Below, piece by piece: positions 30,473-38,667 of a stretch of 64,000 nt of DNA. The notes below the pieces were generated by a model. The model made no database searches, was not told the DNA's origin, and worked only from the letters and a program-made list of their open reading frames with translations. The stretch lies in contig NZ_LPWA01000097.1 in assembly GCF_001510895.1 (NCBI RefSeq), positions 1 through 64,000 on the forward strand, read 5' to 3'. A program made the translations under genes and the position numbers. The stretch comes from Mesorhizobium loti. Lineage in GTDB: Bacteria; Pseudomonadota; Alphaproteobacteria; Rhizobiales; Rhizobiaceae. Each line of letters opens with the position of its first letter. Position 1 is the first letter of the stretch.

Positions 30473-31831
30473 ATGCGTGACATCAACTTCCTCACCGAGA
30501 ACAACGCCAAGCCGATCTGGCATCCGATGGCGCATCCGGCCGAAATGCGGGCGACGCCACCGAAGATCATCATGAAGGGTGACGGGGTATCGGTTACCGA
30601 TGTCGACGGCCGCACGGTGCTCGATGCGGTCGGCGGCTTGTGGAACGTCAATCTCGGCTACAGCTGCGATCCGATCAAGCAGGCGATGGCAGCCCAGCTC
30701 GACGCCCTACCCTATTACTCCGGCTTTCGCGGCACCTCGACCGGACCGTCGATCGAGCTTGCCTACGAGCTCACCGAATGGTTCGCGCCGGAAGACATGG
30801 TGCGCGCCTTCTTCACCTCGGGCGGCTCGGACTCGGTCGAGACGGCGCTGCGGCTCGCGCGGCAGTATTGGAAGATCCGCGGCCAAGGCGACCGCACCAA
30901 ATTCCTGGCGCTGAAGAAGGGCTATCACGGCACGCATTTCGGCGGCGCCTCGGTCAACGGCAATGCCAATTTCCGCCGCAACTACGAGCCGCTGCTGCCC
31001 GGCGTCTTTCACACCCCCGCGCCGTGGACTTACCGCAACCCGTTCGACGAGACCGATCCGGCGAAGCTCGCGAAACTCTGCGCGCGGGCGATCGAGGACG
31101 AGATCGCCTTCCAGGGCGCCGACACCATTGCCGCCTTCATCATGGAGCCGGTGCTCGGCGCCGGCGGCGTCATCGTCCCGCATGAGAGCTTCATGCCGCT
31201 GGTGCGGGCGATCTGCGACCGCCACGACATCCTGCTCATTGCCGACGAGGTGGTGACCGGCTTCGGCCGCACTGGCGCCTGGTCCGGCTCGCGGCTCACC
31301 GGCGTGAAGCCGGATTTCATGACCATCGCCAAGGCGATCACGTCAGGCTATTTTCCGCTCGGCGCGACATTGATCGGCGCCAAGGTTGCCGACGTCTTCG
31401 AGGCCGACAAGACGAGCTTCGGCTCGATAGGCCATGGCTACACTTATTCGGGCCACCCGGTCGGTTGCGCGGCGGGGCTTGCGGCGCTCGCTGAGACGAA
31501 ACGGCTGGCCGTCAACGAGAACGCTGCGGCGCGCGGTGTCGAGCTCGGCAAGGTGCTGGAGGCGCTAAAGGCGAAGCATCAGCTGGTCGGCGATGTCCGC
31601 TACCAGGGTCTGATGGCGGCGCTCGAACTGGTCTCGGACCGCGCCGCCAAGAAGCCGGCCGACAAGAAGACGATGGCCACTGTCGCCGATGCGGCCTACG
31701 GCGCCGGCGTCATGCTGCGCGTCTCCGGCAACAACATCATCCTGTCGCCGCCGCTGGTGATCTCAGCGGCCGACGTGGCGAAGATTGCGGAAGGGTTGGA
31801 TGCGGGGTTGGCGGCCGCTGCCGCGGCCTAG
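30473..31831 (+). CDS. Class III omega-aminotransferase
   Basis: A 452-residue PLP enzyme of the beta-alanine/putrescine:pyruvate transaminase group. It shows 'PIWHPMAHPAEM' (typical N-terminus), FTSGGSDSVETALRLAR, 'KKGYHGTHFGGASVNGN', LLIADEVVTGFGRTG, and the PLP lysine in TIAKAITSGYFPLGA, with 'GHGYTYSGHPVGCAAGLA'. The start is ATG 30473. It is the last gene of the IclR-2 operon (IclR, Tm-1-like, HAD, transaminase). With the divergent aldehyde dehydrogenase it could convert an amine to aldehyde and then acid. Confidence 0.9.
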   Translation: MRDINFLTENNAKPIWHPMAHPAEMRATPPKIIMKGDGVSVTDVDGRTVLDAVGGLWNVNLGYSCDPIKQAMAAQLDALPYYSGFRGTSTGPSIELAYELTEWFAPEDMVRAFFTSGGSDSVETALRLARQYWKIRGQGDRTKFLALKKGYHGTHFGGASVNGNANFRRNYEPLLPGVFHTPAPWTYRNPFDETDPAKLAKLCARAIEDEIAFQGADTIAAFIMEPVLGAGGVIVPHESFMPLVRAICDRHDILLIADEVVTGFGRTGAWSGSRLTGVKPDFMTIAKAITSGYFPLGATLIGAKVADVFEADKTSFGSIGHGYTYSGHPVGCAAGLAALAETKRLAVNENAAARGVELGKVLEALKAKHQLVGDVRYQGLMAALELVSDRAAKKPADKKTMATVADAAYGAGVMLRVSGNNIILSPPLVISAADVAKIAEGLDAGLAAAAAA

Positions 31832-31842
31832 GGAGTAGGGCT

Positions 31843-31886
31843 TAGGCAGTAGGGAATAGCGTGAAGAAAGAAAGCTCTACTGCCTA
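31843..31886. terminator. Convergent hairpin between transaminase and hpaA
   Basis: TAGGCAGTAG (31843-31852) pairs with CTACTGCCTA (31877-31886) around an A-rich 24-base loop. The second arm includes the stop codon of hpaA. It is placed to end transcription from both sides. Confidence 0.5.
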
Positions 31887-32762
31887 CTGCCTACCGCCTA
31901 GCGCCAGCCGCTCTTTCCGCCACGCCGCCGGCGCCACACCTTCTGCCTGGCGGAAGAAGCGCGAGAAATAGGCCGGATCGTTGAAGCCAGTCTTGTAGGC
32001 GATGTCCTCGACCGTGCGTATGGTGAACAGCAGCAGGCGCTTCGCCTCGACCAGGCGTCGTTCGCCGATCGCCTGGCGCACGCCTGAGCCCAACACCTGA
32101 TGCGCCGCCTTGTCGAGCAGATGGCGGGTGGTGCCGAGTTCCTCGACATAGCGCTCGACCGGCCAGTCGTCGCGAAAATGGCGGTCGATCAGCCGCCTGA
32201 GCCGCCCGCCGAGCGCCACCGCGGCCGGCACCGTCACCGAATGCGATTGCGCATCGAGTCGGGCGATACCGGACAGCGCGACGGCCACCAGCGGCGGCAG
32301 GACTTTTTCCATGCCCGCTGGCGCCTCGGCATATTCGGCCTGGATCAACCTGATCGTTTCGTCGAACCTTTGCCAAAGCGCCTTCTCACCTCGCCCGGTG
32401 ACAAAGACCGGCTGGTCGAGCGGCAGCGCGGAATGCTCCGCGATCGCGGCAAGCGCAGCGTCCGCGACCGAAACGACGATGGCGTCCGTGCCCGGCTCGA
32501 TGTCGAAACCATGCACCACGCCGCTCGGCATGAAGCTGACCGTCGGTGCCGAAAAACTCCAGGTCTTGTCCTCGATCCGATAGATGCCCTGCCCGCTCGT
32601 CCAGAAGGTGATCTGCGCCATTTGCGGATGCTTGTGCGCCAGAACTCGGCCGCGATGTACGGAAGCGCGGGCCTGGACGGTCTCGACATGCAAGAAACCG
32701 ACATCGAGGGTCCGCGCGGGCTCGCCGTAGACGAAGAATTCGGGAATGACGGTCTGGCTCAT
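31884..32762 (-). CDS. hpaA: AraC family activator of 4-hydroxyphenylacetate catabolism
   Basis: A 292-residue regulator with an N-terminal cupin-like sensor domain ('LAHKHPQMAQITFWTSGQGIY', 'FMPSGVVHGFDIE') and a C-terminal AraC helix-turn-helix pair ('LGTTRHLLDKAAHQVLG', 'TVEDIAYKTGFNDPAYFSRFF'). It resembles HpaA, which activates the hpaBC hydroxylase genes when 4-hydroxyphenylacetate is present. It is divergent from hpaB, as expected. I start at ATG 32762 (MSQTVIPEFFVYG); neither this ATG nor the one at 32804 has a strong ribosome binding site. Confidence 0.85.
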   Translation of the reverse strand: MSQTVIPEFFVYGEPARTLDVGFLHVETVQARASVHRGRVLAHKHPQMAQITFWTSGQGIYRIEDKTWSFSAPTVSFMPSGVVHGFDIEPGTDAIVVSVADAALAAIAEHSALPLDQPVFVTGRGEKALWQRFDETIRLIQAEYAEAPAGMEKVLPPLVAVALSGIARLDAQSHSVTVPAAVALGGRLRRLIDRHFRDDWPVERYVEELGTTRHLLDKAAHQVLGSGVRQAIGERRLVEAKRLLLFTIRTVEDIAYKTGFNDPAYFSRFFRQAEGVAPAAWRKERLALGGRQ

Positions 32763-32855
32763 GGTCGCTCGAAAAAGTCCAAGCGGTTTTACGCTTTCGT
32801 CCATAAACCATCGCAGCGTCTCCGGCTACTCTCAAGAGATCAAGGGAGGATGATG

Positions 32856-34400
32856 ATGCGATCGGAAGATTTCCGGGCCGACAAGTCGCGGCCGTTCACG
32901 GGTGCCGAATATCTGGCGAGCCTGCGCGACGGGCGCGAGGTTTATATCAATGGCGAGCGGGTGGCCGATGTCACCAGTCATCCGGCGATGCGCAATTCGG
33001 TGCGCTCGCTGGCCCGCCTCTACGATGCGCTGCACGATCCACACCAGCAGCCGGTGCTCACCTCGCCCACCGATACCGGCTCGGGCGGCTACACTCACAA
33101 ATATTTCCGCGTCGCGCATTCCCCCGCCGAGCTTGCCGCGCAGCAAAGCGCGATCGCGCATTGGGCGCGCATGACCTATGGCTGGATGGGTCGCACCGCC
33201 GACTACAAGGCGGCGCTGATGAACACGCTCGGCGCCAATGCCGAATGGTACGGGCCGTTCAAGGACAATGCGCGCGCCTGGCACAAACGCGCGCAGGAAG
33301 CCGTCCTGTTCATGAACCACGCGATCGTCAACCCGCCGATCGACCGTCACAAGCCGGCCGAGCAGGTGAAGGACGCGTTCGTGCATATCACCAAGGAGAA
33401 CGACGCCGGCATCTGGGTGTCGGGCGCCAAGGTGGTGGCGACGTCGTCGGCGCTCACCCACTATAATTTCCTGGCGCAGAGCTCGGCGACCGTGACCGAG
33501 GATCCGTCGCTGTCGGTGATGTTCATCGTGCCGATGAATGCGCCGGGCATAAAGATGTTCTGCCGCGTCTCCTACGAGCAGACGGCCAACAGCGTCGGCC
33601 ATCCTTTCGACTATCCGCTGTCCTCGCGCTTCGACGAGAACGACGCGATCCTGGTGCTCGATAACGTCTTCATCCCCTGGGACGACGTTCTGGTGCTGCG
33701 CGACGCGCAAAAGATCCTGTCCTTCCATCCGGCGTCGGGTTTCATGCACGGCTACTGTTTTCAGGGCTGCACGCGCTTTGCCGTCAAGCTCGACTTCCTC
33801 GCCGGCCTGCTCGCCAAAGCGCTGAGGGCGACCGGTGGCGATGCCTTCCGCGGCAACCAGGCCGCGCTCGGCGAGGTGATTGCGCTGCGCCACATGTTCT
33901 GGAGTTTTTCCAACGCGATGGCGCATAACCCGATACCATGGGCGAATGGCGCGGTGCTGCCCAATCTCGAGGCCGCGCTCGCCTACCGGACGTTCATGTC
34001 GGAGGCCTATCCGCGCGTCATCGACACAGTGCGCCGGGTGGTCGCTTCCGGACTGATCTATCTTCCCTCCTCGGCGCGCGATTTCGACAATCCCGAGATC
34101 GACCGCTACCTGGCGCAATATGTGCGCGGCTCCAACGACATGGGCCATGTCGAGCGCATCAAGATCATGAAGCTGTTGTGGGACGCGACCGGCACCGAAT
34201 TCGGCGGCCGCCACGCGCTCTACGAGCTCAACTATGCAGGCGCTCCGGAAGAGGTGCGGCTGCAGGTGCTGAAGGGCGCCGAGCGCGGCGGACGGCTGAA
34301 GCACATGGAGGAACTGGTCGACGCCTGCATGGCCGACTATGACGAGAAGGGCTGGACCGGCGACACCTGGCTGCCGCCGCTTGCCGCCCAGCCCAACTGA
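32856..34400 (+). CDS. hpaB: 4-hydroxyphenylacetate 3-monooxygenase, oxygenase component
   Basis: Uses FADH2 and O2 to hydroxylate 4-hydroxyphenylacetate to homoprotocatechuate. At 514 residues it is normal for HpaB. Conserved parts are 'TGAEYLASLRDGREVYINGERV', 'THKYFRVAHSPAEL', 'KENDAGIWVSGAKVVATSSAL', 'CRVSYEQTANSVGHPFDYPLS' and FDENDAILVLDNVFIPWDD. Three ATGs follow the GGGAGG; the third (32856) has the best spacing, and 32850 and 32853 are possible. The flavin reductase gene follows after 13 bases. Confidence 0.94.
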   Translation: MRSEDFRADKSRPFTGAEYLASLRDGREVYINGERVADVTSHPAMRNSVRSLARLYDALHDPHQQPVLTSPTDTGSGGYTHKYFRVAHSPAELAAQQSAIAHWARMTYGWMGRTADYKAALMNTLGANAEWYGPFKDNARAWHKRAQEAVLFMNHAIVNPPIDRHKPAEQVKDAFVHITKENDAGIWVSGAKVVATSSALTHYNFLAQSSATVTEDPSLSVMFIVPMNAPGIKMFCRVSYEQTANSVGHPFDYPLSSRFDENDAILVLDNVFIPWDDVLVLRDAQKILSFHPASGFMHGYCFQGCTRFAVKLDFLAGLLAKALRATGGDAFRGNQAALGEVIALRHMFWSFSNAMAHNPIPWANGAVLPNLEAALAYRTFMSEAYPRVIDTVRRVVASGLIYLPSSARDFDNPEIDRYLAQYVRGSNDMGHVERIKIMKLLWDATGTEFGGRHALYELNYAGAPEEVRLQVLKGAERGGRLKHMEELVDACMADYDEKGWTGDTWLPPLAAQPN

Positions 34401-34413
34401 CGGGAGGCCAGCC

Positions 34414-34923
34414 ATGGAGGCGCAAGTCGCGAGGCTGGAATTCCGCGAGGCGATGGCGCGGGTCTGCGCGCCGGTCAACATCGTCACCACCGACGGTCCG
34501 GCGGGGCGCGGCGGCTTCACCGCGACCGCCATGTGCAGCGTTTCCGACGACCCGCCGACGCTGCTTGTGTGCATGAACGAGCGTTCGGCGCAGACCGGCA
34601 TGTTCCTCGCCAACCAGCGTTTCTGCGTCAACGTGCTGACGCAGTCGCATATGCATCTGGCGGCAAAATTCGCTGGCGCGATCCGCGACATGGCCGAACG
34701 CTACGGCGCGGCGCGATGGCAGACCATGCCGTCCGGCATGCCAGCGCTGCTCGATGCCATCGTCAGCTTCGACTGCGAGATCGGCGCGGTGAACAAGGTC
34801 GGCACTCACAATGTGATGTTCGGCCGCGTCGTCGACATCCGCCACGGCAGCGACGAGGCGGCGCTGCTCTATGTCGGGCGCAACTACATGCAGCCGAGCG
34901 CGCTGGGGAGTTTTGGCGGGTGA
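34414..34923 (+). CDS. hpaC: Flavin reductase component of the 4-hydroxyphenylacetate hydroxylase
   Basis: A 169-residue flavin reductase-like split-barrel protein that would supply FADH2 to HpaB. Signatures: 'FREAMARVCAPVNIVTTDGP', GFTATAMCSVSDDPPTLLVC and 'MFLANQRFCVNVLTQSH', ending 'ALLYVGRNYMQPS'. The ATG at 34414 follows GGGAGG. A palindromic repeat follows directly, so the hpaBC unit probably ends here. Confidence 0.92.
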   Translation: MEAQVARLEFREAMARVCAPVNIVTTDGPAGRGGFTATAMCSVSDDPPTLLVCMNERSAQTGMFLANQRFCVNVLTQSHMHLAAKFAGAIRDMAERYGAARWQTMPSGMPALLDAIVSFDCEIGAVNKVGTHNVMFGRVVDIRHGSDEAALLYVGRNYMQPSALGSFGG

Positions 34924-34929
34924 GGCGCC

Positions 34930-35085
34930 GGCTCTCCTTCTCCCCTTGTGGGAGAAGGTGGATCGGCGCGCAGCGCCGAGACGGATGAGGGGTGCGCGAC
35001 AGATCGCCGCCTTGCCAAGCTGGAACACCCCTCATCCGTCGCCTTCGGCGACACCTTCTCCCACAAGGGGAGAAGGGAAAGAGTC
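34930..35085. repeat. Palindromic intergenic repeat (RIME-like), copy 3
   Basis: The 25-base block at 34936-34960 (CCTTCTCCCCTTGTGG plus GAGAAGGTG) is repeated exactly as its reverse complement at 35052-35076. The inner parts 'gcagcgccgagacggatgagggg' and 'cccctcatccgtcgccttcggcg' continue the pairing. It fills the space between the convergent hpaC and hpaR genes and probably acts as a bidirectional terminator. Confidence 0.75.
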
Positions 35086-35523
35086 TCACCCCTCCATCGA
35101 CTCCGACTGGATCAGGCTTTCCAGCATGTCGAGCAGGCGCTCGTGCTCTTCGGCGCCATAGCGCTTCTCGATCGCGTCGTAGATGGCGGTGCGCTCTGGC
35201 GCCAGTTCCTCGATCAGCGCCACGCCGGTCGGGCTGATGGCGAGCAATGCGCGGCGGCCATCATCCTTGACCTTGTTGCGTGTGATGAACTCACGCTCCT
35301 CCATTGCCTTGATGATGCGGGTGAGGCTGGGCGGCAGGATCGAGGCGCGGTTGGCAAGTTCGGTCGCCTCCAGCGGCCCTGTCTCGGCAAGCACGCGCAG
35401 CACGCGCCATTGCTGCTCGGTGATGTCGTGGCGGGCAAGCATCGGCCGGAAATGCGCCATGATCACTTCGCGGGCGCGAAGCAAAGCCATCGGCAGCGAA
35501 CGGCGGGTGCTGGGCGGTAGCAA
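35086..35523 (-). CDS. hpaR: MarR family repressor of homoprotocatechuate catabolism
   Basis: A 145-residue MarR-type regulator closely resembling HpaR/HpcR: 'LLRAREVIMAHFRPMLARHD', ITEQQWRVLRVLAETGPLEA, the recognition helix region 'ASILPPSLTRIIKAMEEREF' and the wing 'NKVKDDGRRALLAISPTG'. I prefer a TTG start at 35523 with GGAG eight bases upstream; ATG 35490 is the alternative, and the frame up to 35664 looks non-coding. HpaR represses the meta-cleavage operon and is released by homoprotocatechuate or 4-hydroxyphenylacetate. It is divergent from hpaF, with the operator at 35680 between. Confidence 0.87.
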   Translation of the reverse strand: MLPPSTRRSLPMALLRAREVIMAHFRPMLARHDITEQQWRVLRVLAETGPLEATELANRASILPPSLTRIIKAMEEREFITRNKVKDDGRRALLAISPTGVALIEELAPERTAIYDAIEKRYGAEEHERLLDMLESLIQSESMEG

Positions 35524-35657
35524 AATCAGGTCTCCGAAAAATCCAATCCAGTACGACTCGCGGTAAATATTAACAGCGGGATCGCAGCTATATCCGCGAT
35601 TTTGCCTGGAGCGGCAATCCCACCGCCGGAAGCTGCATCCCGCACAAAGAACGGCGC

Positions 35658-35697
35658 TTGACATTCCGCCGTCAAGATGTAATTCACATGTTAACTA
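35658..35697 (+). promoter_or_regulatory. Promoter of the hpaFEDGH operon with conserved operator C
   Basis: TTGACA (35658-35663), a 16-base spacer and TAATTC (35680-35685) look like a sigma-70 promoter. The 18-bp operator TAATTCACATGTTAACTA (35680-35697) covers the -10 and start region, fitting repression by HpaR. The same site type occurs at 18909 and 27701 in front of the two IclR genes. Confidence 0.65.
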
Positions 35698-35713
35698 CAA
35701 GGTGGAGGAGCCC

Positions 35714-36100
35714 TTGCCCCATATGTCGATCGAATATTCGGCGAATCTCGACCCGAAGGTCGATATGGGCGAACTCTGCGCGCTGGTTTCGCGCACCATC
35801 CTCGAAACCGGCCTGTTCGAACCGGGCGCGGTGCGGGTGCGGGCCTTCCGCGCCGAAGCCTATGCGATTGCCGACCTTCTGCCCGAGAACGGTTTCATCG
35901 ACATGAATTTCCGCCTCGGCAAGGGCCGCAGCGCCGAAGAGAAGAAGCGCACCGGCGAAGCGATCTTCGCAGCCGTTACGGACCATCTCGCATCGCTGTT
36001 TGCCACGCCGCATTTCGCGCTGTCGCTGGAGATCCGCGAGATCGATGCCGAGCTCAGCTGGAAGAAGAACGCCATCCACCCGCGACTCCGTAGCAAGTAA
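35714..36100 (+). CDS. hpaF: 5-carboxymethyl-2-hydroxymuconate delta-isomerase
   Basis: A 128-residue member of the tautomerase superfamily that isomerises the dehydrogenated ring-cleavage product. These enzymes use the amino-terminal proline, exposed after removal of Met, as catalytic base. A TTG start at 35714, right after GGAGGAG, gives Met-Pro-His-Met-Ser and so creates Pro-1, as in E. coli HpaF (MPH...). The in-frame GTG at 35702 and ATG at 35723 would not. Further family features are 'NFRLGKGRSAEEKKRTGEAI' and 'LEIREIDAELSWKKNAIH'. First gene of the operon. Confidence 0.88.
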   Translation: MPHMSIEYSANLDPKVDMGELCALVSRTILETGLFEPGAVRVRAFRAEAYAIADLLPENGFIDMNFRLGKGRSAEEKKRTGEAIFAAVTDHLASLFATPHFALSLEIREIDAELSWKKNAIHPRLRSK

Positions 36101-36138
36101 ATGGGCGCGGCAAATAATCGAGAACAGGAAAGAAATCC

Positions 36139-37656
36139 ATGGCGGCTTTGGACGATAATCTGAGGAAGGCCGAAGCCTATCTTGAGCGCTTCAAGAAAGG
36201 CGGTGTGCTCAACCAGATCGGCGGCGAGGCAGTGCCCGCGGCGGATGGCTCGACATACGAGACGATCTCGCCGATTGATCTGAAACCGATCGCCACGGTT
36301 GCGCGCGGCAAGGCAGCCGACATCGACCGCGCCGCCAAGGCGGCGAAAGCCGCGTTCAAGGACTGGGCGGCGATCTCCGGCGACGCCCGCAAGAAGCTCA
36401 TGCACAAAATCGCCGACGCCATCGTCGCGCGCGCGGAAGAGATCGCCTTCGTCGAATGCATGGATACCGGCCAGTCGCTGAAGTTCATGGCCAAGGCGGC
36501 GCTGCGCGGCGCCGAGAATTTCCGCTTCTATGCCGACCGCGCGCCAGAGGCGCGTGACGGCCGCTCGCTCCGGGCGCCGAACCAGGTCAATCTGACGACG
36601 CGGGTGCCGATCGGGCCGGTCGGCGTGATCACGCCGTGGAACACGCCCTTCATGCTGTCGACCTGGAAGATCGCGCCGGCACTCGCTGCCGGCTGCACCA
36701 TCGTCCACAAGCCGGCGGAGCTGTCGCCGCTGACCGCCAGGCTGCTGGTAGAGATCGCCGAGGAAGCGGGTCTGCCCAAGGGCGTGTGGAACCTCGTCAA
36801 CGGTTTTGGCGAGGATGCCGGCCGCGCGCTGACCGAACATCCCGATATCAAGGCGATCGGCTTCGTCGGGGAAAGCCGCACCGGCTCGATGATCATGCGC
36901 CAAGGCGCCGACACGCTGAAGCGCGTGCATTTCGAGCTTGGCGGCAAGAACCCGGTGATCGTCTTCGCCGACGCCGATCTGGAGCGCGCGGCGGACGCCG
37001 CCGTCTTCATGATCTATTCGCTGAACGGCGAGCGCTGCACCTCGTCGTCGCGCCTGCTGGTCGAGGCCTCCGTCCACGACAAATTCACCGATCTCGTGGC
37101 CGAGAAGGCCAAACGCATCAGGATCGGCCATCCGCTCGATCCCGAAACCGTGGTCGGCCCGCTGATCCATCCGGTGCATGAGGAAAAGGTGCTGTCCTAT
37201 ATCGAGATCGGCAAATCGGAAGGCGCGGTCGTCGCCGCCGGCGGCGGCAAGTTCGCCGGCCCGGGCGGCGGCTGCTATGTCAGCCCGACGCTGTTTACCG
37301 GCGCCACCAACAAGATGCGCATCGCCCAGGAGGAAATCTTCGGGCCGGTGCTGACCGCCATCCCGTTCAAGGATGAGGCCGAGGCGCTGACTTTGGCCAA
37401 CGACACGCAATACGGCCTGACCGGCTATCTCTGGACCTCCGACGTCACCCGCGCCTTGCGCTTCACCGATGCGCTCGACGCCGGCATGATCTGGGTCAAT
37501 TCGGAGAATGTGCGCCACCTGCCGACGCCGTTCGGCGGCGTCAAGAGTTCGGGCATCGGCCGCGACGGCGGCGACTGGTCGTTCGACTTCTACATGGAAA
37601 CCAAGAACATCGCGTTCGCCACGGCGCCGCATTCGATCCAGAAGCTCGGCGGCTGA
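36139..37656 (+). CDS. hpaE: 5-carboxymethyl-2-hydroxymuconate semialdehyde dehydrogenase
   Basis: A 505-residue ALDH that oxidises the semialdehyde produced by HpaD to 5-carboxymethyl-2-hydroxymuconate with NAD. Catalytic Cys lies in LNGERCTSSSRLLV and Glu in FELGGKNPVIVFADAD. The cofactor loop is GFVGESRTGSMIM, and the HpaE-typical 'NSENVRHLPTPFGGVKSSG' is near the C-terminus. ATG 36139 follows AGGAAAG, and hpaD follows after 13 bases. Confidence 0.94.
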   Translation: MAALDDNLRKAEAYLERFKKGGVLNQIGGEAVPAADGSTYETISPIDLKPIATVARGKAADIDRAAKAAKAAFKDWAAISGDARKKLMHKIADAIVARAEEIAFVECMDTGQSLKFMAKAALRGAENFRFYADRAPEARDGRSLRAPNQVNLTTRVPIGPVGVITPWNTPFMLSTWKIAPALAAGCTIVHKPAELSPLTARLLVEIAEEAGLPKGVWNLVNGFGEDAGRALTEHPDIKAIGFVGESRTGSMIMRQGADTLKRVHFELGGKNPVIVFADADLERAADAAVFMIYSLNGERCTSSSRLLVEASVHDKFTDLVAEKAKRIRIGHPLDPETVVGPLIHPVHEEKVLSYIEIGKSEGAVVAAGGGKFAGPGGGCYVSPTLFTGATNKMRIAQEEIFGPVLTAIPFKDEAEALTLANDTQYGLTGYLWTSDVTRALRFTDALDAGMIWVNSENVRHLPTPFGGVKSSGIGRDGGDWSFDFYMETKNIAFATAPHSIQKLGG

Positions 37657-37669
37657 CCGGAGACACCCA

Positions 37670-38649
37670 ATGGCCCTGCCCCAACCCAACCTCTACCCTG
37701 CCTTCAACATCGTGCGGCTCAGCCATGTCGAGCTCGCCGTCACCGACCTTGCCAAATCCCGCGCCTTCTATGTCGACACGCTCGGCCTGCAGGTGACCGA
37801 CGAGACCAACGACGCCATCTACCTGCGCGCGCTCGAGGAACGCGGCCACCACTGCATCGTGCTGCGCAAGGCCACGACGCCGGAAGCGCGCGACCTCGGC
37901 TTCAAGGTGTTTTCCGACGAGGACCTCGACAAGGCGGCGCATTTCTTTGCGGCCAAGGATCTGCCGGTGGAATGGGTCGAGCGGCCCTACCAGTCGCGCA
38001 CCTTCCGCACCCGCGATCCGCACGGCATCCCGCTCGAATTCTATTCCAAGATGGACCGCTGCCGCCGATCCACCAGAAATACGCCTTGTACAAGGGCGTG
38101 AAGCCGCTGCGCATCGACCACTTCAACTGCTTCTCGCCGAACGTCGATGAATCGGTGGCCTTCTATAACGAGCTCGGCTTCCGCGTGACCGAGTACACGG
38201 AGGACGCCGAGACCGGGAAGCTGTGGGCGGCCTGGACGCACCGCAAGGGCGGCGTGCACGACATCGCCTTCACCAACGGTTTCGGCCCCCGCCTCCACCA
38301 CGTCGCCTTCTGGGTGCCGACGCCGCTCAACATCATCGACCTGCTCGACCTGATGGCGACCACCGGCTGGCTGCCGAACATCGAACGCGGGCCCGGACGG
38401 CATGGCATCTCCAATGCCTTTTTCCTCTACATCCGAGATCCCGACAACCATCGCATCGAGATCTATTGCTCGGACTACCAGACGGTCGATCCCGATCTCG
38501 AGCCGATCAAATGGGACCTCAAGGACCCGCAGCGCCAGACGCTGTGGGGCGCGCCGGCGCCCAGAAGCTGGTTCGAGGAAGGTAGCCTGTTTGCGGGTGT
38601 GAAACCGCGCCAGTCGGACCTGGCGGCCTCGCCGATCATCGCGCCCTAA
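37670..38649 (+). CDS. hpaD: 3,4-dihydroxyphenylacetate 2,3-dioxygenase, type I extradiol (frameshifted)
   Basis: Opens the ring of homoprotocatechuate between C2 and C3. It is a two-domain VOC-type extradiol enzyme, about 326 residues when repaired. Domain 1: RLSHVELAVTDLAKSRAFYV. Domain 2 holds the metal ligands: His in LRIDHFNCFSPNVDES, His in PRLHHVAFWVPTP, Glu in NHRIEIYCSDYQTVDPD. The frame breaks near 38058, where GACCGCTGCCG lacks a C (expected CGC CTG CCG CCG ATC). In such a key pathway gene, with intact partners on both sides, this looks like a sequence error. Confidence 0.9.
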
Positions 38650-38667
38650 CCGCTACGGAGTATCAGC

